The notes: generated by a model not told the origin, from the sequence alone. Counted from the stretch's first letter, positions 34,092 to 47,279 are shown. The stretch is 64,000 nt of DNA from Utricularia gibba (GCA_002189035.1 NEEC01000010.1:2480001-2544000); one strand, 5' to 3'. Numbers and translations are program-made.

Positions 34092-37000
34092 ATGGAGATC
34101 GTTCCACAAATTTCACAGGAGTGTATTCCCCAAGATAAGGTTTCACCAGACTCCGGGCTTTTGTCTAACTCCAAGATTTCAGAAAATAGGCCTGAGGAAT
34201 CTAGTTTGTTGTCAACACCACAGGGCCATGTTTCTACTCGTATTCAGGGTAATTTTAGGCATTTCTAACTTTGTAATGTGTATTCTTACTATTTTTTGTA
34301 GGTCTATTTTCTTGGTTAAGGAAAAGGTTTTATCTTGCTATTTTGTGTTTTTGCTAGCTAAAAAACAAACTAGACAATGGGCTGCTTGGACACGCCAGGA
34401 GGAAGAAAGTTTTTTTTCTGCTCTCCGGCAAGTTGGCAAGGCAAGGACATTTCCCATTTTGCACCACCAACATAAAAGTAATGAAACCAAACATTGATGC
34501 TGAATCCTATGTTTGAGCAGAACTTTGAAAAAATCACTAGCCGTGTCCAGAGCAAGAACAAGGACCAGGTTTTTTTTTGGGGGAAATGCATATCAAATTC
34601 TAGTCCAGAAATATTTCTTTATAATACAACTGTTTCTTCATTTTGTGTCATGATTCAGGTCAGGCATTACTACTACAGGCTTGTAAGGCGAATGAACAAG
34701 TTACTGGGCCCGGAGCTTTCTCTTGATGCCAAAAACTCAAAGGACACAAATGCTGCAATGCTTCGATGGTATCTAATTCGCATTCACTTTTTCTTTTTTT
34801 CTTTTTTTTTTTTTGCAATGTTTTGATGCTTGCATTTTTGTGAATTTTCTGCTACAAATATGTCAAAGATGTGTGGATGGATATATTGTATAAACCTGTG
34901 GCAAGACCAAAAAACCAGACAATGTTTTTTTCTTTATATCAGGTTATTATTTAATGTAAAGAAATTTGTTGCCATGTAGTCAGACCTTATAATATAACCA
35001 TCAGTTGTGGCACCTATGTTCTTCTAGTTAGTGTTTCTGCCTATCTTGCCTTCTACATATGACTTTTTATCCGCTTTTTATTAATGCAAATGGCTAATGA
35101 ACCCATCACGTAATTAGATAATTATAGATTTATTTTTAGAGTTATAACTCGCTTTGATATTCAATGATGTTTGCAGGTGGTCTTTGCTGGAGAAGTATAG
35201 TTGTAAAGCCTCTAAACTTCACTTAAAACCCCGGAGGTTTAAGATATTTGTAGAGACTCTGGTTAGTTGCAACTTAATGAACTTAACCACTTCTTGCTGA
35301 ATAAGATACATATGGACTTGCATTGTATATATATACTTTTTTCCCAATGAAGGAGAACCAGCTCTTGAGAGATCGGAAAAAGAGCATAAAAAGAAGGCTT
35401 CCAACAGGAGAAAATGATTCCTCTTCCCCGGATCACATTAGGTCCATAAGCCATGAAAACCGAGCAGTAAAAATGCTCCTCGTTGATAGCCAAAACATTC
35501 AAAAGGTTGGTTCTGGGAAAGGAGCACTGTTAAGACGCCCTGTATCTATTGGAGCTGGGCGAACAAACTACAAACCAGAAACAGCTACTGTGAGAACGTC
35601 AAATCATCGGCACAAAACAGGTAATCTTGATCATGTTTATTGTCATTCCAGCCAATTTGTTTTGCTTGTTCCCACGGTTCCTGATCTTGGTACATTAGGA
35701 TTACTGTCATCAATTTTGCTCGAATATTCATTTTGTCGGCATACATGTGTCTATCATCTTCAGCTGCATATAAAAGATGGGAGAAGGCTGCAATTGCTGG
35801 GGTTTCATTGGTTGCAGATGCAGCTGAACACTTGGAACGTGTGACTGTGGACACTGATAAAGACTTTGAAAATTTCAGCGAAGCATTTGGTAGGCATTTT
35901 AGAAGTTCGTTTTATACCAAAGAGGTGATGTGTGAGGAGGTATTATAGCATCGGCAATTTATCCTTTGATGAATTCAGGTCTTGATGTTCCTCAACTTGC
36001 TGGGGAAGTGGGCCGTGCTTCATCATCTCCTCCTGAGAACATGTTGAAAGAGAACAGTATGTGTAACCACGCCAAGATTAAACTCCAGTTGTTCCCTCTT
36101 GATGAATCTACTCGAAGAGTCTTGGAAAAGGTAGCTTCAAAAAAAAAAAAAAAAGCTGATGCCTCAGCTGATCTTCATTATTGTGTGGATGCTTTGGATG
36201 ATATTGCGCTGCATACAACATTATCTAAGGCTGTACAATTATTTTTTTGCTTTGCAGGAGAATCACAATCCACACTTGGAACTCACACTGAGTACGAAGA
36301 AGAAAATGTCATCTGTGCTGGACCATTTAAACCACAAATGGAGGAACTCGTGCTCTTCTGTGAAAGAGTTGGTTCTTTTTCCTTTTTGGGCACAGGGAGA
36401 GAATCTCATGGGGTATCAGAGGTGGACTAAAAACTCTCCTCTTTGTGCTGGGGATGTTTATTTTTTAATCGGAAGCCCTCCTGTTTTCCGCCTCAGGTTA
36501 AAATTCCATACTCTTTTTTTCCCCTATTTATAAGCAGGTGGATTATGACTTACGTCATTTTGTTGTTTGTTTTAGATATGGATGGTTTTCAAGAGATGAC
36601 ATCGTATTTGCCCCTTGTCAACCGGTGCCCCATACCAAAATTGGTGAGAACAGTTTGACTGTTAGCATGCAAAATGAGCAGAATACTGAAACTTTGGGTC
36701 CAGTGGGTTTGTGTAATAACCAGCTTGTTGCATCAAAACAAGATATTAATACCGTTCCCTTAGCTACTTCAGTGCCATGTAAAGTAGTTGATCGTAGTCC
36801 ACTTGTCTCTGTCACCAACTCTCCTGGATGCAATGCTGGAACTGAACTTCCATTACCAGAGAACGATGATAAAGTTGTCATACCCACTGATCGACAGGTT
36901 GAAAATATGGTAAGTGTTACCCTTTTGTCAATCGATCTGTCGTTACCAGTTCTAATTATCAAGATTCTTTTATGAAGGGTATGGAGTTGTCTGCTGGTGA

Positions 37001-37827
37001 GTGGGCTGATAGTTTGACCAACATAAGTATGGGGGACTTGCTCTCTGACATCGAGCGCCCTGGTTACCCAATTCCAGCTGTTTCAAATAGCATTTTGCAA
37101 ATGCCCTTTAGTTGCGACTCTTTTGATGCTGCTATTGCTGCTCACATTTACAAACATCAGAATAGAACTGGAGAACATGTATCCCATGGGGCAGCTATCT
37201 GGGAAGCTGAAGACACGTGTGATGGCTTTGGTTTCCAAAAGGCAGTTCCTCTCAGTATTAAAGAGAAGACTGCATCTCCCTCTTCAAAACTTGGGGTTTC
37301 TAGATTTTTCACTCCTGAAAGTTCTCCAGCATCTCATGACGATGAAATCAAGGTTTGACTAGATATATGCGTTATACACATCACCTGCACCATTGCTTTG
37401 TACAAAAAAATCACTGTGGATACCTCTTGTAACAGGAATCCCCTGACGCATACAAGGAAGCAGACATGGATGATGTTTGTATGACCGGCTCCAGCCCTGA
37501 TCATGATCATCAGTTGGGTGAACCCAGCAAAGACGCTTGTGGACTCACTGATATGTATTGGGTAAGTCTGCCCTTCGCTTCCATCTTTTACACATGTGAA
37601 GTACAGGGCAGGATACTGAGTTTGGTGTTTCACTGATGCAGCCGGACTCTTTGGGACCTCTAGATCTGGACATACCATCATCATGTAGATATAGCACAGA
37701 CCTGATCCTGAGCGATAGCCTCTCGGGGTTCAGCCGGTTGTTAGCCAACAGTTTAGATGGCTTTCAAGTTGCAGCTGAGCCTCAAAATCCGGAGCGAGAT
37801 ATGAACCTGTGTTGTTCGGAGCTGTAA
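34092..37827 (+). CDS. TKI1: TSL-kinase interacting protein 1 (SANT/Myb-domain protein)
   Basis: A nuclear protein known in Arabidopsis as a partner and substrate of the TOUSLED kinase. Thirteen exons (34092-34248, 34358-34440, 34521-34568, 34659-34768, 35177-35261, 35353-35620, 35764-35889, 35979-36130, 36258-36496, 36576-36909, 36978-37352, 37436-37561, 37642-37827) give 762 residues, all phases consistent. The SANT domain (about 54-110) reads RQWAAWTRQEEESFFSALRQ, VGKNFEKITSRVQSKN and VRHYYYRLVRRMNKLLGPEL. Later conserved blocks are LKPRRFKIFVETLENQLLRD, AYKRWEKAAIAGVSLVADAA, IKLQLFPLDESTRRVLEK and WADSLTNISMGDLLSD. Intron 2 has GC-AG ends (AAG/GCAAGG). The start is the first ATG giving a full frame; a 5' UTR intron is likely. 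Confidence 0.92.
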
Positions 37828-38147
37828 AAGGTATTGCGCCATTCATCAAGAAGCACGCAGTATCCAATGTACTTCACCACACATACTAACCAGATTGGAG
37901 AGGTGTATGTAGTCTCTGAAATGTGAATATAATGATATCTGATCGAGTTCGTGTTGTCCGAGAAATAGTGTAACAGACAAGGTACTTAATTCGAAAGTGC
38001 CTTTGCTTTTCCTTTTCTGGTTGTCTTCAACCCCATTTGAGTATCAGATGCATGAACACGTTCGTGTTTTTATTACATGAAGTCGCTAAATTCACATACC
38101 ACAACCAAAATGGGGGGATTTCACTCTGGATTGGCATCTTCTTTACT
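37828..38147. other. Convergent 3' flanks of TKI1 and cyanase
   Basis: Non-coding sequence between two stop codons. Nothing else seen. Confidence 0.6.
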
Positions 38148-39123
38148 TCACTTTCCTAATCTTGACACCATGTTCTCTGTTTTCTGCTCCATGGAAACGA
38201 AAAGGAAGATTGAACACAAACAGTATGGCAGTCTTTTTAAGGTGAAACTAAGATGGAAACTCACATGCTCAGTGTGTGCCAGGTACTTCCCATCGAACGT
38301 CACAACAACACGCTGGTTTCCATCCACACCCTTCACTTTGTCAACAGAGCAGTAGAAGTCTACGGTGGACATTCTACAGACTCATCAAATTAGGGAAGAA
38401 ACAGATGGATATCAAACAATGGCGAACCAGAATGAATGAGAAAAATGTAGATACATCAAAAAGAAAGTGTATGAACTCAAAAAAAGATGGGAAGCAAGAG
38501 GCATACATGCCATCACCAAATTCTTCATTAACAATTTCCTTGATGCTCTCCCCAAAATGCATAATCGCTTCATTCAATCTGCGGCCAACAGAAAAAGAGA
38601 TTCAGGAGTTTCATAACCAGAGCAGAATCGATAAGAGCACATGATCACAAATGTAAACTATGTGTGGAGTAGGCTAAAACAGGATTATCATGGGCCATTT
38701 TGTCAAAAGCAAGTCTTTGGCAGAATTTTTGACACCACGGTTAGAATCAGAATACGTTATCTCCATATTTGAGTGCACACATCACTGACGTAATTCCATA
38801 AAAAGCAATCAGTGACGAACAGAGGATCGAGCAAGTAATAACCTGTATACCGTAGGATCCTGAATTATCTGCGGATTGTAGGAACGTAAAGGGGGCAATA
38901 ACATCTCATCGATGAGTTCATCGGTGAGATCCGGCAGTGAAGCCCGGAGCAGGGGGACGGTTGAGGGCTTGAGTTGCGCTTGGCGCTTGAGGAGCTGGGC
39001 CACGTAAACATTCGTCAATCCCGTCTCCGCAGCTATCTCCCCATAAGTCTTGCAAGATTTTGCCTTCACGGATTGAAGCCGCGCCACAGTCTCAGCTTTC
39101 GTGCTCGCCATTTCTGTGTCCAT
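38148..39123 (-). CDS. CYN: Cyanate hydratase (cyanase)
   Basis: Converts cyanate plus bicarbonate to ammonia and CO2. Exons at 38843-39123, 38507-38578, 38265-38373 and 38148-38183 give about 165 residues. The N-terminal helix-turn-helix-like part reads [20 protein letters not shown]. The catalytic domain has [33 protein letters not shown] and [15 protein letters not shown]. The Arg and Glu of the YRLNE segment and the Ser of GIMS correspond to the active-site Arg-Glu-Ser triad of bacterial cyanase. Two in-frame ATGs exist (39123 and 39111); the first is used. The last acceptor could be placed three bases earlier, adding Gln. Confidence 0.94.
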
Positions 39124-39295
39124 CTCCCATCTCGAATGTATCAAAAAAAGTACACAGCCTCCAGGCCCATTCCCTAATTGCACAATGGGCCCAATTCATC
39201 GACCTTGTCAGCTCATCAATCCTTTGGATTGGGCATTCAGGCCCATAGAGTACTAATAAATGGCCCATATGCCAATTGGTTTGCATAGAATGTCT
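39124..39295 (-). promoter_or_regulatory. Cyanase promoter with site II elements
   Basis: TGGGCCCA at 39186, TGGGC at 39230, GGCCCA at 39240 and GGCCCA at 39262 cluster 60-145 bases upstream of the ATG. Confidence 0.5.
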
Positions 39296-40142
39296 CCTTG
39301 CCATCTCTCATCACATCTTTGTTTCGAAAAAAAATTTGTATTGAGCATTCGTCAATTCAAAGAGAATGTTTACTGGTTAGCATGGTTAAAAATGATATTA
39401 TTAAAATGATATTTTAAAATCTTTTTCTACATTCAATTTTTACTAGTTTTTTTATAATATTAAGATTTATTATAATTAAAATCTTATTTACAACACAAGC
39501 GGACAAATTTTGTATTTAAATATTTGGATGTGATGAGGTGAGCCACTTCAGTCCCCGCAAAACAAGGGAGAAAGCAGCTTTGCACGTGGCACCTTGACCA
39601 TGACTGCAGTCTAAAGCAATGTCAAATTCCCACTTTTCAAATATTTTACATATTATATTTTATATACAATAAGGATAATCATTTTTCAAATATCACTCGT
39701 TAAAGTTGCCATCTTCCAAGTTTCAATGCCACTTGAAGTGATACTCAAATCAAATCGATGTGTTAATAATATAATAAAGTTATTTGAACAAATAATTTCA
39801 TATCATGATTGAAAATTAAAATAATCAAATATATAACAAAATCTAAATTGTCTAATTTTTTTATCACGTGTATTTACTGGTCTCATGAATTCTAAATTTC
39901 AACACTCATCTTTGTCCTAAACCTACATCTACTTCTTACAAAATCGGTCTCCGGTGAGTCTGTCTGCATCTTCTTTATGAACTTGTAGGAAAAAGGTATG
40001 TAGTGTTGTACTAACCAAGTTATTGTTCCAATAGCATCTGTGCAGCAACAATGAATCAGGCCTGGTGTTTGTTTTTTTTTCATAGGAATTGGAATTGACT
40101 CACAGTTTGGGGTGTTGTTTCTGGAGAGTGGTCGGTTCCATC
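39296..40142. other. Intergenic
   Basis: A/T-rich spacer with no recognisable gene. It includes the 3' flank of the RTFL/DVL peptide gene. Confidence 0.5.
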
Positions 40143-40319
40143 TCAGTCCCTGGACTCGTTCTTCTCCTTCCAGCAGACGAGCATCGCGATGCAGCGGCGG
40201 ACGATGTAGAATTTCGTCCTCTGCTTCTTCGCCAACTCGCTGCATTTCTCCCCGAAGGATCGCCCTCCTCCGCCGCCGCCGCCGGAAGGATTCTCCCTTT
40301 GCCTTTCTCCTCTCTCCAT
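40143..40319 (-). CDS. RTFL: ROTUNDIFOLIA-like / DEVIL small peptide
   Basis: RTFL/DVL peptides are plant-specific, membrane-associated regulators of polar cell proliferation and organ shape. This 58-residue peptide starts MERGERQRENP, has a run of seven Gly, and ends with the family's C-terminal RTF domain: CSELAKKQRTKFYIVRRC then IAMLVCWKEKNESRD. The Cys-Ser-x-x-x-Lys-x-Gln-Arg...Tyr-Ile-x-Arg-Arg-Cys pattern is diagnostic. Longer open frames overlap in the other two frames but are low-complexity. The ATG at 40319 is the first in frame. No intron, as usual for the family. Confidence 0.88.
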   Translation of the reverse strand: MERGERQRENPSGGGGGGGRSFGEKCSELAKKQRTKFYIVRRCIAMLVCWKEKNESRD

Positions 40320-42499
40320 GGCTGTGAAACAGGGTAGTGTACTGCGGAGAGGCAATGAGTGCAGGTGTGTGCGGTTTTATGAAGAGAGAAGGCGACGAGG
40401 ATTGAGACAAAAGGTGAATGAGTAAGGGCACCCAACTTTTCTTTTTGTTTTCGTGTCCTTTTCTGGCTTCTCGACTCACACCTTATTCAAATCTAACATC
40501 ACATGAATCGAATCAGATATTTACAATGATAGTATTTAATAAAGATTTAGACCATATTATGTTAAATTAATATTTATTTAAAATATAAATCACATTCAAT
40601 CATAATTGATTGTGATTTACAATTAATTCTTTTGAATTATAAATTCACATTTTTTTGAATTCTGATTACTTAAAACATTTGAATGAATTATTGCAATGAT
40701 GAACTGAACTCGTCATTGCAAGGATTCATCAAATCACGTAAAAAACTTGATGAGTCGAAATAAAAAATACAATTCATCCAGTCATAAGTCAATGAGTTGA
40801 ATAACTTCGACTCATAGATCTTGTTTGATTGATGTGTTTTAAGTATTAGTGGGTTTAGATTATTTGGATTTAGTTAAATCCAAATATGTGAATATAAAAA
40901 TATCCAACCTTATACCATCATATCAAACAAGCCCATAGAGTTAATCTGGACTAAATATTTAAAGTGCAAGCACCATGTGTGCTTCAATTGGTGTTTATCA
41001 TAACTTTAGAATGAAAACATAGTCACAACTCACATAACATAGTGTTTGTGTTAAATGATATTTGTCATATATTCTATATATTAAAAACATACAAGTTAAT
41101 ATATATCAAACTTGAATAAAAAATATTTAACTAAACTCATACTCGTATATATCCATAACTTACTTGAGTCAACTCGTATTCATGCCTAATACTAGGCTGA
41201 AGGTGAAGTATTTCACTTGGGTATCCAATACCACATTAATTTGTGTATTATTTTGGTATTGGATAATATTATTAAACTATTTACATCAAATTAAACTTTT
41301 TATACTCTATGCAACTTCATCAAATCAGATCAAATTTTAGGGTCCATTAAACAAAATTATTATAAAATATTAGCCTTTTTACATCAATGTTATCCTGCCA
41401 ACACAAACCCATCCTTAATTCAACAGTTTCATTTGCCACCCCCATCCATGAATAGCTGTACATTGGAGAAATCGTTCTTTTAAAAAATATAATATAATAA
41501 TCATTATAACTTGGGTAATTTGGGAAATTAATCATATTGAGATTCTGATATTACAAAATGGTCCCTATTGTTAAAAAATTGACATCTCAGAAATAATTGT
41601 GCAGGATGAAATTTCCGAAAGCGGTATCCAAGGAGCCCTTTTCTTAGGTTACTTATTCCGGACAATTCTTGGCGATGTCGGCCATAAGTGATACGTTGAC
41701 TGAAAAGCACGTTCCTTACTAAATCTGGGCTTTCCTGGGGCCCACTGTCTCCTTCTAGCCCAACTTTTTTTATTGTGTGTTTTTATGTTATTAAAATAAA
41801 TATGGGTTATGATATGATAAAATAAATAGTTAAATTAAATGGTTTTTGTGAAAAATTTTTGTTATACCATTAAAATTCTCAAATGACTAATGCCATGTAA
41901 TCTCCAAAAATATCATATTATTAAAATGATTTATATGTTGATTTGTGTTTTTTTTTCAAGAAAAATATCTAGTACAAATTAATATATTTATTCTATTTAT
42001 TTTATTTTGATATTTCCTCCACAATTGTGAAATTCACTTATATTACATATTCATCACATCTGATAGAAATGTATTATAATTACAGATAATTGTTGTAAAA
42101 TGATTTTTTTATTCAGTATTATTGAGTTATACTTCAAATAAATTTTACTTTTAAATAATTACATAAAAATTATGCAATTAATATTTTTTTAAAATAATAT
42201 CTGATTATCTGAACTCTTGAAATTGTCCACAAATTGTGAGATTTAAAAATTATGAAATTAATATTTTAATCCAACTTGTATTGGCGTTACGTGAACGCGA
42301 TTAGTTAGCCACTGATGTACTTGCGTTGGTCATCTCCGCCGCTAGTCTATAGCTGCGGGAACCTTTATTTCGCCGTGGACCTTATCGACGGCAGATTTTT
42401 TTTTTTTTCGGGATACCCGTTTCGTGGAAAGCGGAGAAAAGCGTCTAACCGGGTGATTGATGAAACAGGGGGGCTTGAGTTTTTCCGGTGATCGGAGAA
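40320..42499. other. Two-kilobase AT-rich intergenic region
   Basis: Promoters of RTFL (left) and SYT3 (right). The middle (40500-42240) is A/T-rich with no domain-bearing frame, no terminal repeat pair and no RNA gene recognised. A GGGGCCCAC motif lies near 41738. Confidence 0.55.
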
Positions 42500-45207
42500 A
42501 TGGGTTATCTTGATAGTATTCTGCAAGTCTTGGGGTTCGGAATAGGGATTCAGATTGGTATTATTTTGGGATTTCTCTTTTTCATTCGTTTCCGGTTGAG
42601 AGATGTGGATAAGGTTGGTTTGCTGGATATCCGAGCTCTCCGTGGGGATTTCGGTCCTGCATGGATTTTTTCGTTGTTCGGATTCTTGTTTGTTGGTGAA
42701 ATGTTCATTTGTAATCGAGGTGTCTTTTTTGTGTCATCTTGCAATATGAAGTGTTCGTGATTACAATATTGTAGGAACCCAATAAGAAGGCATTGGAGAA
42801 GCTTGACTCAAGGCGCATAGTTGATATCATCCATGAGCTTCCTCCCTGGGTGATGAGTCCAGACTATGAAAGGGTGCGATTTTTCGAAAAATCTACTCTT
42901 GGGATAATCTTATGTGAGAATTTCAGCTCTGCAATGATTTATGTGTGGTTTTCCTCTGGGATATGCAGGTTGATTGGTTGAACAAATATGTTGAGGATTT
43001 GTGGCCATTCTTTGATAAGGTCATAGTATCAGCGAATTGCTTGTTGAGGTTCGTATTCATCTGATCGTAACACTACTCTTTGTCTAATGCTCTCAGGCGG
43101 CGAGCAAGATTGTTAGAGAGTCTTTGGAACCTACATTTGCTGAATATGTTGGAAAATATAAGATAAGGTCCATTGATATGAAGAGGTTCACTCTTGGATC
43201 GTTCCCTCCTAAAGTTCATGGTGAGCTAGGACGCAATTTTCACAACTAGTTTACTGATCTTGGGCCTCAAAATGTTTCATGTTCTTGATTTTTTTATTCA
43301 GGGCTGAAAGCTCAAGAATCCAAAGAGAACGAACTAGTTGTTGATCTAGCTTTTAGGTGGGCTGGGAATTCAGATATTGTTGTGGAAATCGATATTCTAT
43401 CTCTAAAACTCCAAGTCCAGGTTGAGTTCAGCTTCTTTGACTTTACATTTTGGCACAAACATAATCCTGCATCAGCAAAGTATATTTGATCTAGTGTTTT
43501 CCTTCTGGATTCCAGATAGTCGACATCCAAATGTCAGCTTCGATGAGGGTTGTCTTGAAACCATTCGTACCCACATTCCCCTGTTTTTCTTGCCTTGCAG
43601 CTTCTTTGCTGGAGAAGGTAAGAGGCTGTGGTTCCCTCTTCAGTTTCCATAGCCATTTTTTTTTGTTTCCAAACTCTCAAGAAGATGAGAGCCTTCGCTC
43701 TGGCAGCCGGAAATAGACTTTGGACTAAACCTTCTTGGTGCTGACGTTATGTCCATACCAGGTCTTTACCATCTTGCTCAGGTATGCAAATGAAACACCT
43801 CTGCAAATACACTCTGGCTGTGTTACGAGCTTCCACTTGTGTTGCAGGAGATCATCCAAAGACAAGTGATTAAGCTCTATCACTGGCCTCAATCCTTTGA
43901 TGTAAATATCCTGGATGATACAACGTAAGTTGTTGGAGTTTTATTAACTTGAGCGTCTCATGTTGACAGAAAAAGTGTGTCCTGTACAGGGAAATCACCT
44001 TAAAATAAGTTGGCCTCAGTCTGTAGTTGCTTTTTTCAACTGAAATTTTTAAGGCAAGTTACCAACGCAATTTCTATTTGACAGAGGAGCCATGAGGAAG
44101 CCAGTGGGAATATTGAATGTGAAGATTGTTAGAGCACGGAATCTCTTGAACATGGATTTCTTAAGTACATCGGATCCGTATGTTAAACTCAGCATAACTG
44201 GAGATCGTCTTCTTGCAAAGAAAACTACTGTAAAGATGAACAATCTGAACCCAGAATGGAACGAGGATTTTAAGCTGATTGTTAAGCAGCCCGAGTCCCA
44301 AGTTCTTCAACTGCAACTCTATGACTGGGAGAAGGTATACAATCACTCCACACTATACAAAGTTTTTGTCAATTTGTTGCATCAATTTTCAAGGCCTCCT
44401 TTTGTAGGTTGGGGCTCATGACTACCTTGGTATGCAAGTTGCTCCTCTGAGTTCACTCACTCCATATGTGAAGAAAGAGCTGACACTTGATCTGGTGAAC
44501 AGTTTGGATCCAGATGATCGTCAAAACAGGAAGCGCCGCGGACAGATCACGTTTGAGCTTACCTTCGTCCCCTTTATGGAAGACAGCAAGAAGTTCAGTT
44601 CAAAGTCGTTGAATCCCTCAGAAAACGACAACGATGTCTCCCCGGAGACAAACGAAACATCATCACTATCCGGGTCAGGTCTGCTTCAAGTCACCGTCGT
44701 AGAAGCGGAAAACGTTGAAGGCAAGTGGAATCACAGCAACCCGTATGCAGTAGTTCTCTTCCGGGGAGACAGGAAGAAAACCAAGGTAATTCAGCGACCT
44801 CAAATCCTTCTGCTGTGGTGTATATTCATTTTCTCCATTTGTATGCCACTGCATTGCAGACGATAAAGCGATGCCGGAACCCGCACTGGAACGAGGAGTT
44901 CCAGTTCTTGCAAGACGAGCCTCCTGTCAAGGATCAGATTCACATACAGGTCTTGAGCAAGAAGAGGAGGATGGGTTCACGACCAAGGTAACTATTTTTC
45001 GAAGAAGCAAAGCAACAAGATCATCTGCTCTGGAAGACGAGCATTCACCCTTCAGACACACACTGCCTTCTGATGCAGGAATCACTGGGGTATGTCGACA
45101 TCAACCTGGGAGACGTAGTGTACAACGGGCACATCAATGAGAAGTTTCATCTCATAGATTCAAGCGCTGGAACCATACACCTGGACTTGAGATGGAAAGT
45201 AACCTGA
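42500..45207 (+). CDS. SYT3: Plant synaptotagmin (SYT3-like), one apparent 1-base deletion
   Basis: An ER-plasma membrane contact-site tether that binds and transfers lipid. Twelve exons (42500-42613, 42775-42873, 42969-43019, 43097-43220, 43302-43420, 43516-43617, 43707-43781, 43848-43924, 44085-44334, 44408-44785, 44860-44987, 45079-45207) give about 548 residues. An N-terminal membrane anchor (GFGIGIQIGIILGFLFFIRF) precedes an SMP domain (about 65-250: VDWLNKYVEDLWPFFDK, VLKPFVPTFPCF, GADVMSIPGLYHLAQ). C2A follows (PVGILNVKIVRARNLL, STSDPYVKLSITG), then C2B (LLQVTVVEAENVEGKWNHSN, PHWNEEFQF). C2B lacks the Asp in its first loop. In exon 11, at 44971-44980 (ATGGGTTCAC), one extra base is needed to read GFTTK into the final exon ESLGYVDINLGDVV. 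Confidence 0.92.
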
Positions 45208-46142
45208 ATCCACATCTCCCTGTTTCTTGTGTTTTTTCTCAAACATTTCTCTTGTAAATGGTTTCTTTTTTTTTTTTTTTTTTTAAAAAAGGAAAACACA
45301 ATTATCTACTAGTGAGAAGGTGGCATGATTTTTGTTTTGAGTATAATTATATAAAAATAATAAGTATTTCTAAATTTCTATTTTTCAAAATACAAATAAT
45401 TAATATTTAATAATAAGATTATTTTTAAATTATTTTTTAAAAAAATAAATTATAAACACACTTCAAATTTTTTAAAAATAATTATTTTTTCTTAATTATA
45501 ATTGATATCTAATATTTGGTACGTAATATTTTGGCATAGAACTACCACCCTAACCTCAAGTTTAAGGTCTAGATCAATTGTCACATAATTCCGGTATAAT
45601 AATAATAATATGCGTCAAATTTCAATCCTTATCCACAAATGTCAATTTTATTATTAAAAAGAAAAATAAATACGAGAATTATCAAAGCCTAGAAAGTAGA
45701 AGTTTTCTTTTCTTCTCTTCTACCTAAAGAGTCAATACTCACTTCACACCTGTTTCGAGACATTCCTACAAAGATGAAAACTCATACTTGCAACTTATCT
45801 TGTAATAAGGAGTTTCTTTCTTATGTCTGAATAAATTATATAAATTCAAAAAAAAACATTGCTATATTTAAAAATATCAAGAAAAACCTTTTGAAACGTG
45901 AATTATCTCGAAGTGGAATGGTGGGGAAAATATTAATTTATTCGTTGCCTAAGTTTTATTTATTTATAAATAGCAATATTTTGTGATTAAAATTTCAAAA
46001 GTTGAATGCGTCAAATTTCCTAAAAATAGCAAATTTGACGACCATAAAAGTGACGACGCTGTTTGTGTTTTTCTTCTTCGTTTTCTTCTTCCTCGGTCTA
46101 TTTTAGAACTTTGTTGGTTTGTGGACGAAGCGTAAACTACGC
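45208..46142. other. Intergenic, AT-rich
   Basis: A 16-base T run (about 45266-45283) follows the SYT3 stop. The rest is A/T-rich spacer and LOG promoter with no recognised gene. Confidence 0.5.
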
Positions 46143-47279
46143 ATGATGAGTATGAGAAATGAAGCTGAGAGATCAGATGTGGAGATCGAGGTGAAAGAGT
46201 CGAAGTTCAAGAGAATATGCGTCTTTTGCGGCAGCAGTGAGGGCAACAAAACCAGCTACCAAGAAGCCGCCGTTGAGCTCGGAAACGTTTTGGTATGTCG
46301 ATTTTCTTAGTATCCAAATCCCCCGGTGTTTTTTGCTTCTCTTGTGTTGGATCTTGTCGAAAATGGGTGTTTACAGAAGCCCCGTTCCCCTGTTTCTTTC
46401 TACGCAAATGTGGGCTTTTTTTACTGTTTATATCGCAGTAATTCCTGATGCGTTTAGGCGAAAATCTTCAGATTCTTGCCCAAACACTCATCAGCGGATG
46501 AAAGCTCTGATTTTGGGTTTTCTAAACAGGTCTCCCGAAACATTGATTTAGTGTACGGAGGAGGCAGCATCGGCCTCATGGGCCTGGTTTCTCAAGCTGT
46601 TCATGATGGGGGCGTCATGTTATTGGGTAAAATGCCTCTAATCACTCCTTCCCACTGAAATCAAACTGATATCTGTAGTAACTCACAGGGTGATTCCCAA
46701 GATGCTCATGTTCCAAGAGGTATACTTATAAGCGTCTTCTATTCACAATTGCGGGTGTATTTAAGCTCAGAAGTGAATCTGATTGCAGTTAACAGGAGTA
46801 ACAGTGGGAGAAGTGAAGGCTGTGGCAGATATGCACCAGAGGAAAGCAGAGATGGCTAAGCATTCCGATGCCTTCATCGCTCTGCCAGGTTTCCCCAAGC
46901 TCTCCCCCACACCTTGAACCCAAGCCGTCTGTAACACTGCCCGATTCTTGATTCCTGATCAGGCGGGTACGGGACTTTGGAGGAGCTGCTGGAAGTCATA
47001 ACATGGGCGCAGCTCGGAATACATGATAAGCCCGTAGGACTACTGAACGTGGATGGATACTACAACTCCTTTCTCTCCTTCATAGATAAAGCCGTCGAGG
47101 AAGGCTTCATCCGTCCCAACGCCCGCAGAATCATCGTCTCCGCTCCGACGGCCGGAGAACTTCTCCGGCAACTCGAGGTACCACATCTCCCATCTGTCTT
47201 CTGTACAAGATGGACACGATACGTCGCTCACGCTGTGCTGTGTTCCTTGTAGGAAGACATTCCTCACTACCTCAGCTGA
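46143..47279 (+). CDS. LOG: Cytokinin riboside 5'-monophosphate phosphoribohydrolase (LONELY GUY), one apparent 1-base deletion
   Basis: Releases active free-base cytokinin from its ribotide in the cytosol. Six exons (46143-46292, 46530-46626, 46689-46719, 46789-46888, 46963-47177, 47253-47279) give about 206 residues. Key motifs are [35 protein letters not shown], the [20 protein letters not shown] segment and the signature [20 protein letters not shown]. In exon 2 the expected GGRHVIG reads GGVMLLG because one base is missing at 46608-46614 (GGGGGCG). Restoring it also fixes the phase into exon 3 ([10 protein letters not shown]). The C-terminus (EDIPHYLS) is shorter than in many LOGs. Confidence 0.92.

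Noticed and set aside
39892-40479. 195-codon leftward frame over the RTFL gene
   Set aside because: An Arg-rich shadow frame of the GC-rich RTFL coding region; the RTF domain is in another frame.
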